DNA from: Bhargavaea cecembensis | GTDB taxonomy: Bacteria > Bacillota > Bacilli > Bacillales_A > Planococcaceae | Direction: 5' to 3' | DNA: 44,220 bases | Assembly: GCF_000826125.2 (NCBI RefSeq) | Contig: NZ_LN651373.1 | Span: 342,661 to 386,880, forward strand | In this document: piece by piece, positions 22,635 through 30,944 of the stretch | Layout of the letters: each line of letters opens with the position of its first letter | Position numbering within the stretch: the first letter of the stretch is position 1 | The notes under the pieces: model-generated | Told to the model about the DNA's origin: nothing | The model's database searches: none | The model's input: only the letters and a program-made list of their open reading frames with translations | Program-made: the position numbers and the translations under genes

Positions 22635-25616
22635 TTGAAGAGAGCGGTCGTCATGATTGTTTGTCTCGCGATTGCGGGACTGACACTAGTTAGTTTATTT
22701 GGCGGTTCTGCTTTGCAGTTTGGCAATGAAGCTCATGTAATCGCCGGCAAGACGAAGATTACTAATGAAGAGAGAGAGTTATCCAAGTTAATTGGCGAAT
22801 GGGCTTTTTATCCTGGAGAATTCATTGACGCTAAACATCCGCCGGATTTGAAATTGGCCCCCGCACGGATACACGTTCCCGGAAAATGGACAGATAGCTT
22901 CAGTGACCGACACTTTCAGGCGGGGACGTATCGGACGATCATCACTGTTCCTGAAGAAGGTAGATACGGCATCAAGGCACCGGCTATCCGACATGCGGCC
23001 CGTGTCTTTATAAATGGCGAAGAGGCGGCCGTCCTAGGGCATCCCTCTACCTCGGGCGAAATGCACCGTTACCGTGAGGACTCATTTTTGGCATTCGGAG
23101 GAAGTTCCGGGAAGCAAGTGGACCTGATCATCCAAGTGTCCAATAAGACGACCAATGGAGGAATTACCAAGCCCATTCTTTTTGGAACCTACGAAGCGGT
23201 CCTTTTGCGAGACGGCAGAGATCAATTGCTAGACAGCCTTGTTATATCCGGTTACCTGGTACTTGGACTGCTCATCTTTTTTCACTTTTTGATATCGGGC
23301 AGAGCACGTTCGGAATTGTATTTCTCATTATTTTGTATTATGCAGGCTATTTACTCTTCTGCAATACGTGAGCGGCTCGTTTATTTGGTGTGGCCGGAGA
23401 TTGATCGGTTTCGGCTGCTGGGCCTGCAACTATCTACGCTGACATTTTCGATCCTCTTCTTTTTTGTATTTATTGAGTTGGTATTCAACGGTCGCCTGTC
23501 AGGCAGGAGGAAAACCATCCCGGTCATTTTATTAATCGCGTACGGCGGACACAAGTTGATTCCGGGGGCTTCCGAAGCAATCATTAAGCATGTGCCACCT
23601 GTTATTTACTATAGTGCCTTAATCGGCATACTGAGCTTGGCCTTTCTGTACATCATTCAGGCAATGACCAAAGCCCTGATTGGCAAGCTCCCGGGCTCGG
23701 AATACTTGGTAATCGCCACAGTCGCGTTTTGCTGCAGCGGACTAATCTTGGCAGCGGAACTGCTGTTTGCTGTAGATACAGGCGGAACTCTGCCTGTCCT
23801 GTTCTTTTTGACCACAGCCGCTTTCGCAGCATTTATTGCTAATCGCCAGCGCCTCGCACTGGATGAAGTCACCCGGCTGTCTTCAGAGCTGCTTGTCCAG
23901 GATCAGTTAAAGGATCAGTTCCTCGTAAAGACGGCAACCATGCTGGAAGAACCGGCGGTAAAAATGATGAAAGAGACGAGCCGGCTGATCTCTGGAGAGG
24001 CCGGGACACTCACCCGGGAACAACAACAGAAGATGATTGGCATTCGAGGGAACCTGAGAAGGAATCTGCGGCTGGTAGAGTCACTTAAATCAGCGGGCGG
24101 GGGCATGCAGCCTGTTCAGAATCCGGTGGCCCTTACTGCAGGCGCTGTTGATAAGATGATCTCTGGAATCGTTGCTCAACTGGAGAAGGAAACAGCAGCT
24201 GGAATCCGTTTCGAGCACTCGGTAAAATCCCCTCTATTGTTGGCCGACTCCGATTTGTTGCTTCGGATTCTCCGTCATTTGATCAGTTTCGCTGTCCGGC
24301 ATGGCGGGAAAGACGAAACTATTTTCCATTTGGAGCGGGGTAATGACCCGGCAAATTGTCTGTTGAAGATGGCAATCCGCAAGTCCGACTTATCGGAGAA
24401 GGATATAGCTCTGCTATTTGATCCATTTTCAACCGTCAGGACAGGCGAAGAGAGCATGGACATGGGATTGGCGATAATCAACAAACTCGTATCCAGCATG
24501 GCTGGGGAGGTACGGGCCAGGACTGAAGGGGAAGGGATGCTCAACATCGAACTGGTCTTTCCGTCCGTTAAAGGCGGACAGCCGCCGGAAGCGGGAGTGC
24601 TAGAACTAGATTTGCCTGAGAAAGGATGGACAGTAAACGCGGAAGGCAAACCCTCGGTCCTTCTTGTCGGAAGTTCGGCGGGACGGGTGCAACGTATGCT
24701 GAAGTTGCTCAGGGAAGCCGATCTGAATGTATACTATTCTGCGGTCGAAGAACAGGCTATCGAGGCGTTGGAGAAAGAAAGAATCGACCTTGTCGTTCTA
24801 GATGTATACCTTTCTGACCAGACAGGCCTGTCTGTTGTCCGGTGGGTCAGAGAAAGGTACGATTCGATCATGATGCCGGTATTATTGTTGACCGAGCTGG
24901 ACTCCCACCAACTATTCGCCGGCACGCAGTTAACAATGGAAACGATTCATCCATCTGCCGCTGACGCGGATATTTTATCTCGTCTAAGGATGATGATTGC
25001 GATGAAGACGATGGTGGAGGAGTCGGTCCGGCAAGAGCTTTCGGTTTATGAAGCACGCATTTCTCCTCACTTTTTATATAATGCGCTGAATTCAATGATC
25101 TCTTTGAGCTATGAAAAGCCGGATGTTGTCAGGGAAGCACTTGAGAACCTATCAATCTACTTTCGGGCCAAGCTCAGCTTCCAGAAAAAACGAAGGATGG
25201 TCCCTTTAGAAGATGAAATTGAGCTCGTTCGTGCCTACTTATCCATTGAGAAATTGCGCTTTGGAGAAAGGCTCGGAATCCACGAGGATATCGATGAGTC
25301 GATTAATGTTCTGGTGACAGAAATGTCCGTCCAATCGATCGTAGAGCAGATTGTTTGCAGCGGATTGGCTGAGAACCAGTGGAGGACCAATCTTTATTGG
25401 CAAATCGCCAGGGAAGAAGAAAGAATTATCATCCGAGTCTGGAATGGAGAGAAATGGTTCCCCGGACAGAATATTGGCTTTGTTACGGAGGAGGACAGTG
25501 CCGGCCGGTTTTTGCAACTGTCCGGTGATTTTAACCTTGCACCAGGTTCTGACTACAAGGTAGTGACCACAGAAGCGAATGGTCACCTGGTGACCATTTC
25601 AATTCCAATAAATTGA
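22635..25616 (+). CDS. 7TMR-DISM hybrid sensor kinase 1 (degenerate ATP-binding domain)
   Basis: 993 aa. Signal/TM segment, extracellular beta domain like 7TMR-DISMED2 (~45-195), seven TM helices (~197-405), then a HisKA/HATPase-like module lacking the phospho-His (KDQFLVKTATML) and ATP motifs, a receiver keeping Asp723 (LVVLDVYL) but not the acidic pair, and a C-terminal LytS-type His_kinase domain with His812 in ISPHFLYNALNS. The final ATPase is also degraded: VEQIVCSG replaces VENAxxHG and there is no DNGxG. It may accept a phosphate but probably cannot bind ATP. The TTG at 22635 follows AAGGAGGAG by 7 bp and aligns with the start of the paralogue at 26613. Divergent from the response regulator. 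Confidence 0.85.
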   Translation: MKRAVVMIVCLAIAGLTLVSLFGGSALQFGNEAHVIAGKTKITNEERELSKLIGEWAFYPGEFIDAKHPPDLKLAPARIHVPGKWTDSFSDRHFQAGTYRTIITVPEEGRYGIKAPAIRHAARVFINGEEAAVLGHPSTSGEMHRYREDSFLAFGGSSGKQVDLIIQVSNKTTNGGITKPILFGTYEAVLLRDGRDQLLDSLVISGYLVLGLLIFFHFLISGRARSELYFSLFCIMQAIYSSAIRERLVYLVWPEIDRFRLLGLQLSTLTFSILFFFVFIELVFNGRLSGRRKTIPVILLIAYGGHKLIPGASEAIIKHVPPVIYYSALIGILSLAFLYIIQAMTKALIGKLPGSEYLVIATVAFCCSGLILAAELLFAVDTGGTLPVLFFLTTAAFAAFIANRQRLALDEVTRLSSELLVQDQLKDQFLVKTATMLEEPAVKMMKETSRLISGEAGTLTREQQQKMIGIRGNLRRNLRLVESLKSAGGGMQPVQNPVALTAGAVDKMISGIVAQLEKETAAGIRFEHSVKSPLLLADSDLLLRILRHLISFAVRHGGKDETIFHLERGNDPANCLLKMAIRKSDLSEKDIALLFDPFSTVRTGEESMDMGLAIINKLVSSMAGEVRARTEGEGMLNIELVFPSVKGGQPPEAGVLELDLPEKGWTVNAEGKPSVLLVGSSAGRVQRMLKLLREADLNVYYSAVEEQAIEALEKERIDLVVLDVYLSDQTGLSVVRWVRERYDSIMMPVLLLTELDSHQLFAGTQLTMETIHPSAADADILSRLRMMIAMKTMVEESVRQELSVYEARISPHFLYNALNSMISLSYEKPDVVREALENLSIYFRAKLSFQKKRRMVPLEDEIELVRAYLSIEKLRFGERLGIHEDIDESINVLVTEMSVQSIVEQIVCSGLAENQWRTNLYWQIAREEERIIIRVWNGEKWFPGQNIGFVTEEDSAGRFLQLSGDFNLAPGSDYKVVTTEANGHLVTISIPIN

Positions 25617-25660
25617 TCTGCCGGAGGCAATTCTTTAGTTAATACAGTTCGAGAGCAAAT

Positions 25661-25699
25661 GCCGCAAATCGGAGCTTTTATCCTGATTTGTGGCTTTTT
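25661..25699 (+). terminator. Terminator after hybrid kinase 1
   Basis: GCCGCAAATC (25661-25670) pairs with GATTTGTGGC (25685-25694), allowing G-T pairs, with an inner GGA/TCC; T5 follows. Confidence 0.8.
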
Positions 25700-25757
25700 C
25701 AATAAATCTGCAGAATCTAAAGTGAGTAAATAGTCCTTTTGTGATTTATAATGTCTG

Positions 25758-25794
25758 ATTTAAGAGTTTTTTAAGAGGGTCTTAAGTATCATTC
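25758..25794 (+). promoter_or_regulatory. Putative SARP-type operator and promoter of the cyclase gene
   Basis: Direct repeats TTAAGAG (25760-25766), TTAAGAG (25771-25777) and TTAAGTA (25782-25788) are spaced exactly 11 bp. TATCAT (25787-25792) is the likely -10, 9 bp after the second repeat, as in the EPS operon promoter. A TATAAT at 25747-25752 is an alternative -10, but has no counterpart upstream of the EPS operon. Confidence 0.65.
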
Positions 25795-25822
25795 AATTAA
25801 TGTTGAACCCAGGGGGGATCCT

Positions 25823-26482
25823 ATGGATCGCAAATGCTTGTTAAATGAGCCGGAGGAGAAATTGTATTGGCGGAGTTGGCAAGCTGAGGAAGAAGTTTCA
25901 GAACTCCAGAGGGAACTGGAGCATCTGCGTTCGCTCGTTTACACTGACGACCTTACAGGCTTGCCCAACATGCGGGCTTTTGAGATGGATATCCAGGAAG
26001 TACTGGGTAGTGGGAAGGCTTTTGGGGTTTGTTATATCGATTTGAATCGATTTAAAGCGATTAATGACCGCTATGGCCATGCGGATGGGGACTTGGCCTT
26101 GATTAAAACTGCCGAGAGGTTGAAGCATGCCGTTCGGTCAGACGCCAAAGTGTATAGGAAATGCGGGGATGAGTTCTTGCTGCTGATCGAGGAGCCGACT
26201 ATCCAAAAGACGGCAAGGCGTGTTCGGCAGTCGTTTGAGATGCCGGTACGCGTGAATGGGAAATTGTTGATGATTGGAGCTAGCCTGGGCGTATCTTTAT
26301 CGCCCGCTCATGGTGTGACAGTGCAAGACTTGTTGATGGAAGCCGACTTCTCCATGTACGAAGAAAAAAACAGCAGTCGGTCTGTTAAAAATAGTAATCT
26401 CTCAAGTCCTACCCGCGGCGTGAATGGGTCTCCATTCAGCCGTAACCCAACCAATGATATAGTAAGAAAGAACAATCGATGA
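25823..26482 (+). CDS. Small soluble GGDEF diguanylate cyclase
   Basis: 219 aa, no membrane segment. A short N-terminal coiled coil (EEEVSELQRELEHLRSLV) could dimerise it; the GGDEF domain spans ~38-195, with DDLTGLPNMRAF, YIDLNRFKAINDRYGHADGD and the active loop KCGDEF (Cys114-Phe118). Cys replaces the first Gly, which in active enzymes is usually Gly, Ala or Ser; the Asp and Glu are kept, so activity is plausible. The inhibitory RxxD is not at the expected distance. The last ~25 residues are low-complexity. Its promoter matches that of the EPS operon, so it probably makes the c-di-GMP read by the PilZ synthase. GGGGGG precedes the ATG. Confidence 0.85.
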   Translation: MDRKCLLNEPEEKLYWRSWQAEEEVSELQRELEHLRSLVYTDDLTGLPNMRAFEMDIQEVLGSGKAFGVCYIDLNRFKAINDRYGHADGDLALIKTAERLKHAVRSDAKVYRKCGDEFLLLIEEPTIQKTARRVRQSFEMPVRVNGKLLMIGASLGVSLSPAHGVTVQDLLMEADFSMYEEKNSSRSVKNSNLSSPTRGVNGSPFSRNPTNDIVRKNNR

Positions 26483-26612
26483 TAGAATATTCAATAAATA
26501 ATTGATGCGCATGAAATGACAATCTTCTCTTCCTTCCGGCAGTAATATGGGCTTTTAGACTATTTAAAGTTAACTGTTTGAGTGTTGCCTGCAGGAAAAG
26601 GAGGCTATTGTC

Positions 26613-29606
26613 ATGAAACGCCTGATGGCCATTTTAATATCCATTTTGATTGTTGGAATTACTGGCCTCGGGTTGCTAAAAGGACCAGGCGCGGGAACCC
26701 GTGATTTTCTATATAGTGAGTCCGGATTCATGGAAGTGCCACTCGAAGAGCTCTCCCACCCGATTGAGTTATCCGGGGAGTGGACCTTTTATCCCGGCAT
26801 CGATGTTGATCCTGAAAATTTGCAGGATATCCGGCAGGCCCCTGAGTCTGTCAACTTGGGGGATTGCCTGCTCAACAAAACGAGAATGTCAGAAAAGATG
26901 AAACCGGGCACTTACCGAATGGTGATACGGCTTCCAGAGGATGATCGGGTCGCTTTTAAAATTAATTCAATTCATCGTTCCAACCATCTCTTCATCAACG
27001 GCGAAAAAGTACGGGCAGCACGCAAGGAGAGCTACGGAGGTTTCTCTGTGCAAGAGAGGAGTCGGCTTGTGTTTGCGGAAACTGTCGGCAGGGAACTCGA
27101 CATACTTCTGCAGGTGAAAAGACCATCGCAGCTGGATAGAGGGGGTTCGGGACCAATACTGTTTGGAACCCCTGATCAGATCATCCGGAAGGACAGCAGG
27201 GAAAAACTATTCGATGGTATGGTAGTGGGCGGATTCATTCTGCTGGCAATGGTCGGGCTATTCCACTTTCTGCAATCGCGTTCCGAGAAATTCGAACTTT
27301 ATTTCGCCTTGTTCTCCTTAACAATCGCCATCTATTCTTCAACGTTGCATGAAAAACTGATTTACCTTGCATTGCCGAATCTAAATCATTTTACGCTTAG
27401 CAGTCTGCAGATCTCGTTTCTTTCATTTTCCGTTCTGTTTTTCATCTCTTTCATCGAAAAACTTTTTATTGACCGTCCGGTCTGGTGGTGGAAGAGAGGA
27501 ATAGTTCTTCTACTTCTCTTTTATGGAATCCAAGCCTTGTTCTCGAATTTCACAGAATCGATTAGCACAAAGATCAACCCCATTCTCTACCAAACTTTAT
27601 TGATTGGCATTTTGGGATCTGCCTTCCTATATATTCTCACGACAATGGCCATCGCGTTTAGAGGACGAAGGGCGGGATCGGAGTATCTGCTTCCCACGAC
27701 AGTGGCTTTTGCCTGTTTCGGATTACTCATCGGGGCAGAATTAATCGGAGGGCTTGATATTGGCAGACTTCCGCTTTTCTTGTTTTTCGTCATGACCGCG
27801 ACATTCGCCTTGTTTATGGCGGAACGACGCCAACTTGCATATCAGGAAACGGCAGAACTGACTGCGAAATTGCTCGTTCAAGGTGGTGAGCGTAACAATT
27901 TTCTCGTCCGGATGGCCGCAGCATTTGAAGCGCCGCTCTCAGGGATGATGGAAGAGGCTGCTGAATTAATGTCCGGAGCCGTAGGGCCGCTGAACCAGGA
28001 ACAACAAGAACGGATGATCGGAGTGAACCGGAATGCACGCCGATTGCGCCAGATTGTTGAGTCACTGGATTTTGCGGGAGGCGGAAGATCCGTACCGGGT
28101 CCGATGCCGGTCCGGATTGAAATGACCGATATTAAGCAGATGGCGGAAGAGATTGTCATGTTGCTTGACAGGCCGGAGTATAGTCCATTCAGCTACGATT
28201 TATCGGTTGATCTGCCGCCGGTGCTTGCAGATGAAGGTCTGTTGCGGCAAATTCTTTATCACATGATGAACTATGCATTAAGAAATTCAGGTAATGACGG
28301 ACTCGAAATCAGTGCCGGACAATATGGTGGAAAAGTGAAGTTGACTGTACAGATCAAACATTCCGGCAAGGACTGGGAAGACGCTACCCGCCTGTTCGAT
28401 CCTTTCTATCAGTTGACGGGGAATCCGGAAGGCCTTGCACTTGGTCTGCCAATTGCCAAGCGTCTTGCCGGACTGATCGGCAGTGAGATCGGTGCAGAGT
28501 CAAAGCAGGGTGCAGGTCTCGACTTATTCCTAGTACTGCCTTTGGCAGAGGAACATCAAGGACCGGAGAGGGAGCAGGGGAGAAAAACGGCCGGTTGGTA
28601 TGGGGATTCGGCGGCAAAAGGAGTCGTGTTATTTGCCGGGCATGATGGGAACGAATCGGATCGGTTCGTCAAGTATTTAGCCAAGGAATATTACGTATTA
28701 AAGGTGGACAGCGGATCAGCTGCCATCCGGGCAATCAAGCAACAACGATTTGACATTGCGGTGATCGGGTTCCGGCTTCCTGACCGTCCGGGGACTGCTG
28801 TTGCCCGTTCAATCAGAAAACGTCATCATGCGATCGAGCTTCCGGTCCTGTTGCTTACTGAAGAGGATGAGGCAGGAAATGTTGTCGGTTTGGGAGAAGC
28901 CGATGTAACCGACCTGCTGTACGGGGGTGCCACCGAGTCTGAATTAATGTCCCGGGTGAAAGCACTCATGGCCATGCAGGAGGCCGTCGCCGAGTCGGTC
29001 CGGCAAGGTTTGGCCGGATACCATGCGCAGATTGCTCCGCACTTCTTGTTCAACACGTTGAACACAGTCATAGCGCTCAGCTACGAAGACCCTAATAAGA
29101 TGCGAGGGGCCTTGGAACATCTGGCTGTCTATTTCCGGGCAAAACTTGATTATCAGAAGCAACAGGGTCTCGTTCATCTTTCGGACGAAATTGAGCTTGT
29201 CCGTTCGTATATTGCAATTGAACAATTGCGATATGGTCATCGGCTCACTGTGTGTGAAGATATCGATGAATGCATAGATGTGGAGATCCCTGCCATGACA
29301 ATCCAACCGCTCGTCGAAAATGCTATTCACCATGGGTTGGCAGATAAAAAAGAAGGGGCCGTCTTGACCTGGACGATACGAAAAGCGAACGGCGGAGTGG
29401 AGATCGCCATTCGAGACAACGGAAAGGGTATCCATGAAGAGCGGCAACGTCAGATGTTGCGTGGAGATACAGGGCGTCTCGGATTCCAGAACCCGATGCA
29501 GAAGGTGAAGCTCATACCGGGTTCGAGCTTTATCCTGGATAGTGTGGAAGGGCATGGCACGTCGGTCATCATCCATCTTCCGACCAGACGGGAGACGGGG
29601 GGATGA
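26613..29606 (+). CDS. 7TMR-DISM hybrid sensor kinase 2 (intact C-terminal kinase)
   Basis: 997 aa, paralogue of the protein at 22635 with the same order: signal/TM, extracellular domain (~35-195), 7TM (~198-405), a HisKA/HATPase module without phospho-His (NNFLVRMAAAF), a receiver whose phosphoacceptor is Gly719 (IAVIGFRL), and a LytS-type kinase domain. That last domain is complete: IAPHFLFNTLNT with His810, LVENAIHHGL (N box) and IRDNGKGI (G1 box). It is the more likely phosphate source for the response regulator at 21360-22463. AAGGAGG 9 bp before the ATG. Its stop is 1 bp from the end of the convergent DUF1722 gene, with no terminator between. Confidence 0.88.
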   Translation: MKRLMAILISILIVGITGLGLLKGPGAGTRDFLYSESGFMEVPLEELSHPIELSGEWTFYPGIDVDPENLQDIRQAPESVNLGDCLLNKTRMSEKMKPGTYRMVIRLPEDDRVAFKINSIHRSNHLFINGEKVRAARKESYGGFSVQERSRLVFAETVGRELDILLQVKRPSQLDRGGSGPILFGTPDQIIRKDSREKLFDGMVVGGFILLAMVGLFHFLQSRSEKFELYFALFSLTIAIYSSTLHEKLIYLALPNLNHFTLSSLQISFLSFSVLFFISFIEKLFIDRPVWWWKRGIVLLLLFYGIQALFSNFTESISTKINPILYQTLLIGILGSAFLYILTTMAIAFRGRRAGSEYLLPTTVAFACFGLLIGAELIGGLDIGRLPLFLFFVMTATFALFMAERRQLAYQETAELTAKLLVQGGERNNFLVRMAAAFEAPLSGMMEEAAELMSGAVGPLNQEQQERMIGVNRNARRLRQIVESLDFAGGGRSVPGPMPVRIEMTDIKQMAEEIVMLLDRPEYSPFSYDLSVDLPPVLADEGLLRQILYHMMNYALRNSGNDGLEISAGQYGGKVKLTVQIKHSGKDWEDATRLFDPFYQLTGNPEGLALGLPIAKRLAGLIGSEIGAESKQGAGLDLFLVLPLAEEHQGPEREQGRKTAGWYGDSAAKGVVLFAGHDGNESDRFVKYLAKEYYVLKVDSGSAAIRAIKQQRFDIAVIGFRLPDRPGTAVARSIRKRHHAIELPVLLLTEEDEAGNVVGLGEADVTDLLYGGATESELMSRVKALMAMQEAVAESVRQGLAGYHAQIAPHFLFNTLNTVIALSYEDPNKMRGALEHLAVYFRAKLDYQKQQGLVHLSDEIELVRSYIAIEQLRYGHRLTVCEDIDECIDVEIPAMTIQPLVENAIHHGLADKKEGAVLTWTIRKANGGVEIAIRDNGKGIHEERQRQMLRGDTGRLGFQNPMQKVKLIPGSSFILDSVEGHGTSVIIHLPTRRETGG

Positions 29607-29607
29607 G

Positions 29608-29979
29608 TTACATTTCCAGCAGTGAGCTCTCCAGCAAGTACCCCACTTCATATTTCTCCGCAAGGGAACGGATGAACTCAAGCCGTTCCTTTTCGGTTTG
29701 CCCGGAATCGGACTCCATTTGCTGCAGGCGGCTGTATTTTTCGCGTTCTTCCGGGGTTGCCTGCTTTTTGAAATAGCCCCACATATGCTGGAAAGCGTTC
29801 ATCATCGATCCGGGTGTCGGCGGTGTATTTTTGGCTTCGGTGATCAGCCGTTCGACGTCCGCCAGGCGGCAGTCTGATTTCAGCGTTTCTCTTATTTGCT
29901 CGTAGTGTTTCTGGCTGTGGTACATGACCAGGTATTTTTCCGTCCGCCAGCGTTCTTCCATCTTTCTTCGTTCAGTCAC
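29608..29979 (-). CDS. DUF1722 (YbgA-like) protein
   Basis: Soluble helical protein of 123 aa with the DUF1722 pattern: WRTEKYLVMYHSQKHYEQIR near the start, NAFQHMWGYFKKQATPEERE in the middle and a C-terminal segment. In many bacteria the domain is fused or adjacent to DUF523 or photolyase genes; neither is present here, and the function is unknown. The GTG at 29979 follows GAGGAGG by 9 bp. It is convergent with kinase 2 without a terminator, so transcripts probably overlap. Confidence 0.75.
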   Translation of the reverse strand: MTERRKMEERWRTEKYLVMYHSQKHYEQIRETLKSDCRLADVERLITEAKNTPPTPGSMMNAFQHMWGYFKKQATPEEREKYSRLQQMESDSGQTEKERLEFIRSLAEKYEVGYLLESSLLEM

Positions 29980-30085
29980 GCGGATTCGCCTCCTCTTTTA
30001 TTCCCTCTTTCCCCAATCAGAGCCTGCCGGAACACCAAGTGCCGTTTTCGGGTATAGTGGATAGAAAGAGAGAAGAGGTGTTTGT

Positions 30086-30880
30086 ATGGGTGTGTTGGAG
30101 CGGAATCATGTGACGGTTCGCGGGACCGGGGAGCGGACGATCGTGTTCGCACACGGGCTGGGCTGCGACCAGACGGTGTGGGAGCGGGTGGCGCCGGCCT
30201 TCGAAGGTGATTTCCGGACGGTGCTGTTCGATTATGTCGGCGCGGGTCAGAGCGACAAGTCGGCGTATTCGGGCGGCCGCTACGGTTCGCTGGGCGGCTA
30301 TGCGAAGGATGTGGTGGAGATCGCAGATGCGCTCGGTCTCCGGGATGCCGTGTTTGTCGGCCATTCCGTGAGCGGGATGATCGGGGCGCTTGCTTCGCTT
30401 GAGCGGCCAAATGCCTTTTCGAAGCTCGTCATGATCGGTCCCTCGCCGCGTTACTTGAACGCGCCCGGCTATCCGGGCGGCTTCGAGCGGGAAGATGTCG
30501 AGGAGCTGCTCGGGATGATGGAGATGAATTACTTGGAGTGGGCGAAATATATGGCGCCGGTTTCCATGCAAAACACGGACCGTCCCGCACTCACCGAGGA
30601 ACTTCAGGAGCGGTTCATGGCGAATGACCCGGCCATCATGCGGCAGTTTGCGGAAGTGACATTCCTATCGGATGAGCGGGATATCCTCGAGGAGATCCAA
30701 GTGCCCACTTTGATCCTGCAGGCACGCGAAGATGTCGTGGCGCCGGTCGCGGTAGGTGAGTACATCCATTCGCACATCAAGGGAAGCGAATTCAGGCTGA
30801 TTGAGGCGAACGGGCATAACCCGCATATCAGTTCACCGCAGGAGACGATCCGCGAGATCATGAAGTTCATCGGTGAATGA
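30086..30880 (+). CDS. rsbQ: RsbQ-like alpha/beta hydrolase
   Basis: 264 aa alpha/beta hydrolase of the RsbQ/KAI2/D14 class: oxyanion region HGLGCDQTVW, nucleophile Ser in GHSVSGMIG, acid Asp in AREDVVAP, catalytic His in ANGHNPHIS. MIGPSPRYLN and the GGFEREDVEELLGMMEMNYLEWA lid match RsbQ of B. subtilis, which acts with the PAS domain of phosphatase RsbP in energy-stress activation of sigma-B. Here the next gene (64 bp on) is a PAS-GGDEF protein, so the signal probably goes to c-di-GMP rather than directly to sigma-B. The symbol denotes family; the function is inferred. Confidence 0.82.
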   Translation: MGVLERNHVTVRGTGERTIVFAHGLGCDQTVWERVAPAFEGDFRTVLFDYVGAGQSDKSAYSGGRYGSLGGYAKDVVEIADALGLRDAVFVGHSVSGMIGALASLERPNAFSKLVMIGPSPRYLNAPGYPGGFEREDVEELLGMMEMNYLEWAKYMAPVSMQNTDRPALTEELQERFMANDPAIMRQFAEVTFLSDERDILEEIQVPTLILQAREDVVAPVAVGEYIHSHIKGSEFRLIEANGHNPHISSPQETIREIMKFIGE

Positions 30881-30944
30881 TGAGTTTGGAGGCCTGAGGT
30901 AAAATAAATTCAGTGCGGCAAGTGAAAGGCAAGGTGTCGTCGAA

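Noticed and set aside
25747..25752. TATAAT as the -10 of the cyclase gene
   Set aside because: It has no -35 and no equivalent in the otherwise well-aligned EPS promoter; TATCAT at 25787 is shared in position by both.
30040..30060. SigB promoter before the RsbQ-like gene
   Set aside because: A GGGTAT is present but no GTTT-type -35 occurs at 12-15 bp; TATAGT may be an ordinary -10.
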